A stretch of DNA of 64,000 bases, from assembly GCA_949825065.1 (NCBI GenBank), contig OX463845.1:26473108-26537107 (forward strand), given 5' to 3'. A program made the position numbers and the translations under genes. Under the pieces are notes generated by a model, which ran no database searches, had not been told where the DNA came from, and saw only the letters and a list, made by a program, of their open reading frames with translations. Positions 11,131 to 21,799 of the stretch are shown here, one piece after another (positions within the stretch are counted from its first letter, which is position 1; each line of letters begins with the position of its first letter). The stretch is from Odontocerum albicorne (Eukaryota > Arthropoda > Insecta > Trichoptera > Odontoceridae).

Positions 11131-11560
11131 TGTTCTTTAATAAACACACAACACATAAATATAAGTAACTTATATTTGAATTTTATAGATTTTATAATTT
11201 GTTGAACAAACTTACATGTTGTTTATTTTCAATGAGCCGTTTACCACTCCGTAAATGATATAGAATCATCGACACAAATAAGCACATAAAATAAATATTT
11301 GCAGGTTAGATTGATTGTCATTGAATGCACATGTATATAATTTAAATTTGTTGAAGATCATGCAAGATATTCACTTCAGCACTGCACCTTACACATTTGC
11401 ACAATGTATGTGTTTAAATACACTTCATTTATGATTTAAAACGTTATTTCAATATGTTGTGTCGATGAATAATACACTCAATATTCACGTAATTGTGATA
11501 CATAGAATATCGAAACACAGCGAACAGAAATTGAAATGTCAAAACAACGTGAAGCTACGA

Positions 11561-12370
11561 CGCAAGTGACTTGCGCATGTATTGGACGCGTACGTCAAAT
11601 ACCACAAAATTCGACATCAGCGCCACCTATGGTACACAAAAATAACTATGAATAATTCTCAGAAGGTCAATTATTCATGAACTTCTCAAAAGGTTTTAAC
11701 GGTCAATTATTCATGAACTTATGATTTTTTCATTTTAAAAAATATGAGGTTGGTGAAAGAGGGGAAGGGGGGGGTGAAATTTTGGTGGTATATAATATGT
11801 TCTGATATGCGAAAAATATTAAAATAATAAAAAAAATTGTTTCGTCAAAAAATAAAAAATAAAAACTCCTAGAACTCGATTGCAGCGCCACCTACCGGGT
11901 CCAATTGTAAATTGAAACCATTCAGGGACCCACTCAAACACACACAAAAAATTTCATCAAATACACAAAAAATTTCATCGCAAGTGACTTGCGCCTGTAT
12001 TGGATGCGTACGTCAAATACCACAGAATTCGACATCAGCGCCACCTATGGTACACAAACATAACTATGAATTATTCTCAGAAGGTCAATTATTCATGAAC
12101 TTCTTAAAAGGGTTTAACAGTAAATTATTCATGAACTTATGATTTTGTTCATTTTAAAAATATATGAGGTTGGTGGGGGGAGGGGGGGGGTGAAATTTTG
12201 GGGTTATATGTTTTGATATGCGAAGAATTTTAAAAAAATAAAAAAAATTGTTTCGTCAAAAAATAAAAAATAAAAATTCCTAGAACTCGATTGCAGCGCC
12301 ACCTACCGGATCCAATTGTTAATCTAAACCATTCATGGACCCACTCAAACACACAAAAAAAAATTCATCA
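11561..12370. repeat. Tandem ~418-bp duplication inside Helitron 5' region
   Basis: Two consecutive copies start at 11561 and 11979. Each opens with CGCAAGTGACTTGCGC, followed by a TACGTCAAATACCAC block, CAGCGCCACCTATGGTACAC, then repeated TCAATTATTCATGAACTT and a GGGG-rich stretch. They differ by scattered substitutions and small indels. Confidence 0.85.
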
Positions 12371-12439
12371 AAATCAGTCCAGCCGTTTAGGAGGAGTTCA
12401 GTGACTTACACACGTACAGAAGAAATATATATATAAAGA

Positions 12440-13330
12440 TACGTGGGATATTTTATTTATATGAAATAATACAAGGGAGGATTCTTCTCATACTGCTAGA
12501 TGGTACCAAGAAAATAATATATTCACTGTGCCACTCAATTGATTCAGTATCGCTAAACCTCGTGTCACAGAATGTTCAGCCATCATATTGGTTCTATAAC
12601 TTAGTACATGGAAAACAGGGTCACTTATTGCATGATTGTAATTATCGAGACAGTTTAAAGTATGTTACATTGCAGTATTTTTAATATGAATAACTCGATG
12701 AACTCTCGCCTTCTTATTTCGAGGCTTCTATAATAGCACACCGTCAAAAGTTTGATATGGTTTGCATAATTTGGATAATCATCCTCTGTTATATACCATA
12801 AATCTCTCAGATTTTTTTTGGAAATGTAGAATATATCTTTATTTTATTTGGTGGGGAGCCCAAACTTCCAAGACATATTTGAGTTTGAAACAAATTAAAT
12901 AATTAGACATACTTCGAAAAATATGGGTGCAATAAAAGTCTCGAGATATTCTGATTATAAAACCTAGAAGTTGGTAGTAGTCCGATACCAGTTGCAAACA
13001 TAGTTAACAAATGTGATATCGGCATCACAAGTTACCACCAAATCCTTCAATTCGGTTACTCGATGTAGTATTTGTGCCCGTATTTTATATTTTGATGGTG
13101 GATTGGTTGAAAGTTACATATATACCAGGATAGTTTTTTAAATAGTACTCATGTAATATTTTCCAAGTTCCCCCTTTTCTTAAATACCACCTATGAAAGA
13201 AATGCAGTATTCCTTTCAATTTGTTTTATCAACATTATAGGATTGCTTGCAGTCTAAAATTTGATTTGTTTGAATAAAAAACTGCATATGACCTATTTAT
13301 ACGTAAAACATTTTCCCCCTCGTTTCGAAC
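12440..13330 (-). mobile_element. Degenerate LINE reverse-transcriptase remnant
   Basis: Minus-strand conceptual translation yields, in order, a VTELKDLVVTCDADITFVNYV block like the post-RT region of jockey/CR1 ORF2, a decayed counterpart of the VR..LEY..VW segment, KKSERFMVYNRG and a final part with SYRTN followed by LAILNQLSGTVNI. Frame changes and stops are frequent. The 3' end abuts the Helitron 5' terminus (12439/12440), so the Helitron probably inserted at or near it. Orientation is opposite to the related remnant at 14.3-15.7 kb. Confidence 0.5.
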
Positions 13331-14320
13331 TTTATAAAGGAAATATATTTGCATTTTAATTTATTTGACTATTTATTTTAAGAAATTTAGTTAAGCCTTA
13401 ATGATATTCCAATAAGTATTATAAATAAATTGAATATTCTATATTTTGAATGGCTCGAATATACACATGTTGTTAAAAATGTCCAGGCCCCAATAAAAAC
13501 AATTCAAGAATGTTACCTTCTTTGAAAATAAGTAATCTGATAGATCAAAAGCTTGATAAAAAGATCAAAAGCTCTTAGAACTAGACCATCAATAAGACCT
13601 CACAAACGTCAACACCGCTTTGAACACTGCTCTTGATGTATTCAACAGATCTTTGCCTTAGGAAATAAACCGGAACATTTAGCATACCCATTCGAGAACA
13701 GCGAAGAAGCTGTTGCCTTTATAGCGAGGGTGTAAAATTTCTTCATAAGGTCAAAATGAACAAACATCTGGAAGCGCACTGATCGTTGGGCTATTATTCA
13801 ATATGCATCGAATAAATTACGTTGAATAATGGCTATAGTAGTTTGCCTACATATTGTGAGAGAATTCGAACTATTGCAATGGTGATGCTTTCAATAGAGC
13901 TTCTTGCGTCTAACTTTATGCAGGGGTTTGCCAACTTTTAAAAACCATCTAGCATGTAATAAGTTAGTTAAACGATTTTATATTTAGAAATAATGTACAA
14001 CAATGAATCCATCCCCTTCAAAATAAACACATTCATGACATGAATGAGTATACTATACTTGTCTTAAGATTTTGATTTTATTAATACTCTACAATATCAA
14101 ACGATGCTCAAAATAAAGATTTTTTACTTATAAAATAATTAATGTACAAACACATTTTTTTCCTATTTTCCCTCAGATTCACTCATATTATATATTGATT
14201 TGAAACAACTAGTCCCAAGTAATCAATCTGCATACAAAAAATATCACTTAATAGAAATCGTTATTTAAATATTGATGTTGATTTTTTGACTCGAATAGAA
14301 TAGATAAAAATTACTCTCCT
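13331..14320. other. Unassigned DNA between two LINE remnants
   Basis: 13560-13800 is slightly GC-richer and could be decayed upstream sequence of the plus-strand LINE at 14.3 kb. I could not align it to any recognisable RT motif. Confidence 0.3.
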
Positions 14321-14329
14321 TATTACTGT

Positions 14330-15715
14330 TCTAAATACGAGGACTGCCTTTAATATTGTCGACTACGGAATCTTTTTTCAAAGAGTTTAGGATAAATATT
14401 AGTTTTTAGACAATTTTCTCTGTGGGTTTCAATCTTATTTCTATGAAAGATTCAAATAGAAGACAATTTGTTGATGTTAATCAGGAAAATTTTCTAAAGG
14501 TATTGTTTAGTATGGTATACCACAAAGGTCGGTATAAGGAGCGTTGATTTTTATTATTCATACTATATACGTGAGCTTATTTACGTGGAAGGTTTAGATT
14601 ATCATATTTACGCGGATAATTCTCGAATAATTTTGTTCTTCATCGAAAAAAATTATCGTTCCGAACCGATTAAAAAGGTGGAGTATTATGACAAGGCTGG
14701 TTGCTGGTTTTGTGGCGTTAATTGGTCTGCCTCTCAATGTTCGAGATATTGGTGGCATGTGCGGGCTTAGAAATCACTTGAAGACGCATATTTTTGGAAG
14801 TTCTTATCAAAAGTTATAATTATTTATGAACTACACACCCAGTATACTCCAGTTAATGCCAAATACGTTTATTTTACAAAAGGTTTTTTTTTATAGTTCA
14901 TCTTCCGTTGGTAAATTTTGTATGGTTTTCTTTCCAAATATATACTGATGCGGAGAAGTATCCAAAGAGTAGAATGCATCAAAGATTTGGGTAATAATGT
15001 TAATACTAGGTTCTCATTTGGTCTGTGATATGAGTCTCTTAAGTTATTTAGGGTGGAAGACGTTCTTAGGTCCCTCTACACAGCGCTGGGCCGTAGCAAG
15101 TAAGAATGTGAAGCATAGGTGTGTAGCCCGCGGGAGATTCATTACAATCAAATGGTGGATAAAGTCCAAAAGAAATTTTTGAGAACTCTTCTGACGGAAG
15201 TGCGATGACTACCCGTGGATCTATCCTCCAAAATTTCTTCTTAGTATGTTGGGATACTACCTTTTTAGCATGAGAAAGAAAGTGAGGGTATCTTATTTTG
15301 TCTTAGAGTTGCTAATGGGAGTAACACCTGATCCTACTATGTTGGAAAAGATAAAGTTTTATGTTCCTGACAATAATTCGAGGTTCAGAAATATTAACAT
15401 ATTTAGACTGGCAATAAGTGAAACTAGCCTGCAATGTGCTCTTCCTCTAAATCGCGGGCTGTCGCTTTTAAATTAGGCCTCGGATATTGATATCTTCGAC
15501 ATTTCCGAAGATATTTTTAAAGAAAGCATTTTGAGCTTAATTTCTTTATTTTCTTGCTGCTGTTTATAAGGTATCTTTAGGCTTTGTATGTCATATTTTT
15601 TTTCTTGTTACTGCATATATGATTTTTCTTAAGTTTTGTATGTCATTGAGCTTAATATGTGTATGTATGCTGTATGAAAATAAATAAATAAAAATAAAAC
15701 AAATAAATAAATAAT
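14330..15715 (+). mobile_element. Degenerate jockey/CR1-like LINE with AATA tail
   Basis: RT landmarks appear in correct order on the plus strand: TAFNIVDYGI (RT A-box-like, about 14346), GFQSYFYERF, YGIPQRSV then FIIHT (about 14515-14570), LDYHIYADN (the YADD box with the second Asp replaced by Asn, about 14600), HYNQMVDKVQKKFLR (about 15145-15185), then MLGYYLF and VPDNNSRFRNINIFRL (15246-15440). Several frames and stops intervene. The 3' UTR ends in repeated AAATAAATAAATA at 15681-15712, a typical LINE tail. Confidence 0.72.
15246..15476 (+). pseudogene. LINE ORF2 C-terminal fragment
   Basis: An open stretch of 76 codons ending at TAG 15474-15476. It aligns in style with the C-terminus of CR1/jockey-like ORF2 (SMLGY, LELLMG, VPDNNSRFRN, FRLAISETS). 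It is cut off by frameshifts from the RT core upstream. Together with the YADN substitution this shows an old inactive copy. Confidence 0.6.
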
Positions 15716-16284
15716 GTTTAATGGCACTCAAATTATATACAATTATTTAGACTTCTTTTAATCTGTCAAAAATAATGGGTTCATTATTTAGTAAGTACCT
15801 ACCTTTATATAGAACTTTAACATACAAAAATAATTTTTGGTAAACAATTTTACTGCAATAATCCTGAATGTAATATTTAAAAAAAATTTGTAAAACTCAG
15901 GTAAAATACCAGCACACTACATCTTCATCTGCAATTCATTTAGTTCGACTATGGAACGAACTTCCAATAAATATATAAGTGTATACACTATCTTTAATCA
16001 GGTTAAAAAAATAATCCAAAAATGTAACATAACTCTGAATGGTCTTTATTCCTCACTCTCTGTTGTCTTCCTTTTTATCCTTTAAAAATCCCCTTTCTTC
16101 TCATCCTACCACAATTGTTCAGAGATAAGTATTTTTTTGCTTGAATTTCAATATATTTTTTTGTACTATCTGTGATAGATTCATACAACTTTTCACCCTC
16201 CCTTAAATCTCATGTCTGTGTATCGTGACTCTCATGATAGCCGCTGACGACTTATCTACACTCAATCCAAATAATTTTACTTAT
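15716..16284. other. AT-rich spacer
   Basis: No gene or recognisable repeat seen. Confidence 0.35.
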
Positions 16285-16385
16285 TCAAAACAAGCAAGTT
16301 GGTTGAAAGGGATTGCTAAGTAGCAATAAGCCCACTTGACCATGTATAAACATTTACACAAAATATTTAAATAAATAAACTATAT
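16285..16385 (+). mobile_element. SINE family A, 3' tail only
   Basis: Contains AGTTGGTTGAAAGGGATTGC and AGCAATAAGCCCACTTG with an A-rich end, the tail block of family A. The tRNA-like head is missing, as expected for a 5'-truncated insertion. Confidence 0.6.
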
Positions 16386-17604
16386 TGCATTCAAATATCA
16401 TAGTCATGAGTAGTTAATTAAATTTCCGATACATTGAAATTAAAAATGATCAGATCAATTATTGCAAACAGTTCAAGGTAATAATTGTTAATAGTTCGAA
16501 GTTCAATTTATCAATTATTTATTATTTCTTCTCAACCGTATCTAACCTGACTTTTCTCACATTAAAGGTGAAATAATAAATCATGGTGTAGCACTGATGG
16601 GTATGTGTGGGGCTTATAATATGTGAACTTAGTTGTATTATATTTAACCAAAACGATATTTATGGATACCGGTTCAATGTGTTATGTATGCATCTATTTA
16701 TCAAGCAGTCTTAATAAATTTCTATAAGTAATGAAATTATTTATCGATGTTTTTACAACATAAATCTTAAAACGTAACAAATACCTTTTTTCGTGTATAG
16801 TTATTTATGAAAAATTTCCTATTAATTATTATTTGAAACGATTTGAAATTGTCACGAAATATTCCACACATAATAAATCTTTAACTCCATTAAAATATGA
16901 AAACAGGGGAACTTAATATATGAATGTCATAAATCAATTCATTTTAGTATTTAATTTGATTATTCCCTTTGATGTCTGAACTGTATCATTTTTTTAATCT
17001 ATTCTATTGCTTTTCTTAGCCGGTTTCAACACTATCGGTAAATCTAAATATTTGAAAGAAAACATTTTTATTAAGCTACATTTTTTTATTGTATGTTAAC
17101 ATATAATTTTATAAAATCAATTTAAATTATGAATATTTTAGTGAATATTATTAATTTTACTACTTGATTTTTTTAACGTTTATTTATTCCTAAGAAAAAC
17201 TTGTTAATTTTTATTTATATTGATTGATTTTCGCTTATTTATTACAAAGAAAATAAATTTAAATCGAGTGTCTTAGTTAATGAATTTTATATTGGAACTT
17301 CATTTGAAGAAATTTAGTTGATGCAAATATATTTTGAAACAATATCTCACTGTTTTACATATAAATTGTTTACACTAATATCTGACGAGCTTATTGCTAT
17401 AAGGTTAATTTTCCTGACTAACAAGAAACTTGTTGCCGAACAAAATGTGGAAAAATAGACGGGGACCCTTTTTTTAGATTCCACCATGAATTGAGCCCGA
17501 AACTAGCAGGTAGTAAATAAATATTAACAATAAGGTTATATTTTAAATTTTCATTCATATTATAATTTTCAAGTATGTTATATACAAGGATATCATCAAG
17601 CCAT
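16386..17604. other. AT-rich spacer
   Basis: About 1.2 kb with no gene or recognised repeat. Confidence 0.4.
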
Positions 17605-17730
17605 TTTCCTGTTGGAGTATTGTATTTTATTAAACTTTCTTTGTATAAAGAACCACCTGGCGAACTTATTGACGTGTCGCAATATTTTCCGATTAACCAG
17701 AATAATGTTAAAGAAAACCTGAAGTAAAGA
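17605..17730 (-). mobile_element. SINE family A, 3' part
   Basis: The reverse complement shows TTCTGGTTAATCGG, GCGACACGTCAATAAGTTCG, CCAGGTGG and ACAAAGAAAGTTTAATA, the family A tail. Its 5' side is cut exactly where the 65-bp array begins. Confidence 0.65.
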
Positions 17731-18650
17731 AATTTGGAAGACATGCATCTTATCTATCAGGACACAGGTCATGGTGCTTGATGTGTTTATTTATTAATTT
17801 GGAAGATATGCATCTTATCTATCTGGACACAGGTCATGGTGCCTGATTAGTTTATTTATTAATTTGGAAGACATGCATCTTATCTATCAGGACACAGGTC
17901 ATGGTGCCTGATTAGTTTATTTATTAATTTGGAAGACATGCATCTTATCTATCAGGACACAGGTCATGGTGCTTGATGTGTTTATTTATTAATTTGGAAG
18001 ATATGCATCTTATCTATCTGGACACAGGTCATGGGCCTGATTAGTTTATTTATTAATTTGGAAGACATGCATCTTATCTATCAGGACACAGGTCATGGTG
18101 CTTGATGTGTTTATTTATTAATTTGGAAGATATGCATCTTAACTATCTGGACACAGGTCATGGTGCCTGATTAGTTTATTTATTAATTTGGAAGACATGC
18201 ATCTTATCTATCAGGACACAGGTCATAGTGTTTGATTAGTTTATTTATTAATTTGGAAAACATGCATCTTATCTATCAGGACACAGGTCATGGTGCTTGA
18301 TGTGTTTATTTATTAATTTGGAAGATATGCATATTATCTATCTGGACACAGGTCATGGTGCCTGATTAGTTTATTTATTAATTTGGAAGACATGCATCTT
18401 ATCTATCAGGACACAGGTCATAGTTGTTTATAGTTAAGGCATTAACGTTGTGGAGGTTTAAAGACATTGTAATTTATTTTTAACAAACACTGTTTATTCC
18501 ACTTTTTTTTCTTTTTTTTTTTTGTTTTTTTTTTGTTTTGTTAAAAATAAATTACAGGTCATAGTGTTTGATTAGTATTTATTAATTTGGAAGACATGCA
18601 TCTTATCTATCAGCACACAGGTCATGGTGCTTGATTAGTTTATTTATTAG
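17731..18650. repeat. 65-bp satellite-like tandem array with dimeric order
   Basis: About 12 copies, starting at 17731, 17796, 17861, 17926, 17991, 18055, 18120, 18185, 18250, 18315, 18380 and 18582. Each begins AATTTGGAAGACATGCATCT, and one copy is 64 bp. Variants alternate (GACATG/TATCAGG versus GATATG/TATCTGG), giving a mostly dimeric 130-bp higher-order pattern. The eleventh copy is split by an insertion. Confidence 0.92.
18424..18553. mobile_element. 130-bp insertion into the 65-bp array with 11-bp target duplication
   Basis: ACAGGTCATAG occurs at 18413-18423 and again at 18554-18564. Removing the insertion restores a normal array unit. The insert contains a T-rich tract (18502-18539). 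A 19-bp perfect stem (18469-18487 with 18537-18555) overlaps its right edge. It is not assigned to a family. Confidence 0.75.
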
Positions 18651-18659
18651 TTTTCTTTC

Positions 18660-19139
18660 AATGTTAAAACTAGACTCAATTAATTATTTTAACATCTGTA
18701 ACCAAAATCACTGAGGGGATACCTAAGGAAACCTTAAATAATAAATTAACTAACGTTATAAATAAACGAAGTAATTATTATTTTAAAGCATTCCAGTTTA
18801 TTCAGCATTTAGGATCAAATCCCTTCAAGTATTATAAAATGGAATCTCGTGAATGTTGTAAGTGATTTTTTTTGTTTTCTTATTGACTAACCGCACCCGT
18901 GTAGAGTAGAAATGACAGACAGGTTTGCACCCGAGACTCGCAGAACAATAGGGAATATTTTTAATGTAATACATGATTCCAATTCAAATAATGTTACTGT
19001 AATAGGCAGGCACGACATTATGAAGAGTCGTGCTTACCTTTAGAAATATGTGTATAAAACATAATTTATTGATTCTTCTTATATATAAAGTGACTGTTAT
19101 AAAAACAAACATCCTGTTTTTGACTATGTGGCATATACT
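18660..19139. other. Spacer
   Basis: No gene recognised. Confidence 0.35.
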
Positions 19140-19720
19140 TCAATCTTTAAATGGGACTGTTTTGGTTTGAGAGGATTTATGAGTGAAAGGAAAAGTAAAT
19201 GCGATTTAAAGGTAAACACTGCAAGATCAGAGCAACTGGAGAAATACATCCATCCATCATCTACTTGGGTAGTATTTATTCAGATGATAGACGAGTAATG
19301 AGATATTCAATGGTATCTAGCAATCGAAAACAAAGTAAATACATGGAGAAGAAAAAAAAATATAATCAACCCGAAAAATAACGAGATAAACTATAATTAT
19401 GTATCAAAAATGGATTTAAGTGTCAACTGTCTAGTAAAAAATATGAATACAGTCTAAAAATGCTGTGGAAATTGGTACTGAGCAGAAACGATAGGGCGAT
19501 GATGTACGAGTATGTCATAATACAAAATTAAATAATTTAAGACGTACGTGAAATTAAGGCTGATGTTATAAGCATGATGTTATAAAAAAATACTGAAAGG
19601 TGCATGTAGACCGAATAAATGAAGAAAAATGTATTACAGATATTTATAATGTGAATTAGAGTTAAAGGTTTGGCATGTGAGAGAAATTAAAAAATATATT
19701 GTTGGGCCAAATGAATGAAA
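19140..19720 (+). mobile_element. Degenerate RTE-like LINE remnant
   Basis: The frame at 19199-19381 contains IYLGSIYSDDRR, matching the FxYLGSxxSxDG block just after the RT domain in this LINE group. Further on, KADVISMM-like and R.NE-like decayed blocks occur at 19540-19620. Stops and shifts are frequent. Octamer TACGAGTA at 19505-19512 lies within it. Confidence 0.55.
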
Positions 19721-20079
19721 TTTTAATACAACAAATGATAAATGTCTCATAAATCAACTGAGTAGTATCAGATATTGTATACATGTTTGAAATGTGTGTC
19801 GCTGTTGAGAAGTCTAGCTCTATGTCCTTTATAGGTACATTTACAGAGAAACGGTGTTCTGATTTACTTAAATATTTTATTTTTAAAGCTCACATTTCCT
19901 ATCAAAGAATAGAAAGAGAAGGTAGTTGGTAAAATGAATAAGAATATTATATGATAATAGGTTATCCTTCATGATCGAGCATGATTATATTGATTTATAC
20001 TGTGTAAGCTGTTGCCGTCCAGTTAGCACACACTCTTGACAGACTAAAACTAAAATTGCTAGCAAAGAGATAAACGTTC
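19721..20079. other. Spacer
   Basis: No gene recognised. Confidence 0.3.
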
Positions 20080-20335
20080 AAAGACGATCGGTAGGTTTTA
20101 TTTGCCGCAAGCTTTTGTGAGGCAGATTTATATATAGCGCTATTTTTATGTTGTTTTTTTAATAGCGATGTAACAATTGTAGGTTCACAGTGTACAAGTT
20201 ACGGAAAAAAACATAACTTCATGTGGGAAACGCTCTATGAGTAAAATCAACCCGAAGTTTAACCCGTCAGGAATTGAACCTGGGATGCCCCTTGCATGAA
20301 TGCTAACCGTTAGACCTCGGCCGCCAACTGATGAA
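20080..20335 (-). mobile_element. tRNA-derived SINE, family B
   Basis: The reverse complement starts with GGCGGCCGAGGTCTAACGG (A-box side) and has a clear B box in CAGGTTCAATTCCTGACGGG. The body then reads CGGGTTGATTTTACTCATAG, AACTTATGTTTTT-like sequence, and AAAAATAGCGCTATATA near the end. It matches 40040-40300 along its length, which defines a second SINE family. Confidence 0.75.
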
Positions 20336-20754
20336 TGAGAATATTATTATTTTTACGAAAAAAAAAAAGTGATAGTACTATGGGTAATTTATAACGATAT
20401 CTTCTGTTTATTTTTTACTAAATAGCAGATATTACAATGTATTGTGAAAACGATAAAATATATACGATTTTTATATTTATCACAAATGACTTTGGGTCTG
20501 GATCTGAGTGTAACTTACTAAAAAACAACGAAAACAACCAAAGTAAGGTGATGATTTTTTATTTATATATACCAAGGAATACATTATCAACTATCACCCC
20601 ATTCGTGCGTTTACTGGTAGGGTTCACGATGTGCGCAAGACTCCCCCAAAAGTATTATACTTACTGACCAATATGAGAGTGATGCTATGAGACTTGAGAC
20701 CATATGAAAAAAATATATATAATTATTTATATTAAACTGAGTAATAATTTTGAT

Positions 20755-20975
20755 GAACCTCATAGCCTAGTTGGTTACACACCTATTTCCCAAAACAGGG
20801 GATGGCGAATTCAATTTATGGTATAACAATTACCTATTTTAAAAAGGGTGTCAATCTGATTTACACATTACACCTCTTCAATATCTTCATGGTTAGGTGA
20901 AAGATATTGCCACATGATAATTAACCAGTCATATCATAAAGTATACAACGTAAGTGTATTGCAATATCTATTTCA
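20755..20975 (+). mobile_element. SINE family A, diverged copy
   Basis: Head CTCATAGCCTAGTTGGTTAC, body with CACCTCTTCAATATC, tail GAAAGATATTGCCACATGAT then ACAACGTAAGTGTATTG. Confidence 0.6.
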
Positions 20976-21599
20976 AAAATATATGTGTTAATTAATATTT
21001 TTTTTTAAGTTTTGTATCTGGTAGTTTTCACACATTTTTCAAATATTTTTTTTTTCAACACACATTATTATTCTTAACGCCATCCATCCTTGAATTTACT
21101 TCGATCATTTCTGTCAACACTTTTTAGTAGTTTAATTAATTACGTAATGATCATAGTATAATACTTAAAATTCACGAGCCTAACCATTTAAATGCGCTTT
21201 GATACGTGATCACAATATCATTTTTCAATTCAAAGTGAACAAAGACCAATTGCGTAATACAATTTTTAAACAATCTAAAAACACTTCTTCATTTAAATAT
21301 TATCATTTTTTATACCAAAAGGTTACCGACACAAAATAAAATAATTAAATCAAATTGATTATTGAAAAACTTATTTCAAATTCATGTTATTTAATGTAAA
21401 AAAACAAATAAAACATAAATATTAACCAATATTTGAACAAAAAAAATACGCCAAAGCATCACAAAATTTAAAAACCAAGCACTTCGATAAAGTAAGTTTT
21501 TTTTATATAATTTAATGCATTAATTTTAACAACCCGGTCTGGACGGATTATTTTTTTAAATGTTTATTCAAGCTACTAGATTTTTATTAATAGTCTTAA

Positions 21600-21790
21600 G
21601 TAACATCCATGCTCAAGTTAGCGAGCACCTGTTTTCTAGCTCTAGGTTGCGGATTCGATTCCAGCGGGCACCCATTTTTTAAAATAACATTCCAGTCCAG
21701 TGCTTAAGGCCTCTTAGACGTGTTTCTAATTGTTACGTTAAAATAAGCCCATCAGGTTTTGTTATATGGAACAAAAATGTAGGACAATAT
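21600..21790 (+). mobile_element. SINE family A, diverged copy
   Basis: B box GCGGATTCGATTCCAGCGGG, body CATTCCAGTCCAGTGCTTAAGG, tail AATAAGCCCATCAGG. Intermediate segments are degraded. Confidence 0.6.
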
Positions 21791-21799
21791 AATTAAAAA

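Larger units (their letters stand above)
9190..12439 (-). mobile_element. Complete but internally deleted Helitron
   Basis: Both termini are readable. On the minus strand the 5' end starts TCTTTATATATATATTTCTT directly after A (12440). The 3' end terminates in CTAG (9193-9190) directly before T (9189). A GC hairpin with GGCAG/CTGCC stem (9201-9205, 9214-9218) lies about 11 bp from the terminus. Insertion between A and T without target duplication, 5'-TC and 3'-CTRR with a subterminal hairpin are the defining Helitron features. Total length is 3250 bp, versus more than 5 kb for autonomous insect elements. The interior retains only the Rep N-terminal region and helicase C-terminus, each broken, so the copy is non-autonomous. 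Confidence 0.93.

Noticed and set aside
17731..18650. Regular repeats resembling a CRISPR array
   Set aside because: Units are contiguous 65-mers with no unique spacers, in a eukaryotic context. This is a tandem satellite.
20250..20335. tRNA-like sequence with good A and B boxes
   Set aside because: The acceptor stem and cloverleaf do not close, and the sequence continues into a SINE body shared with 40.0-40.3 kb.
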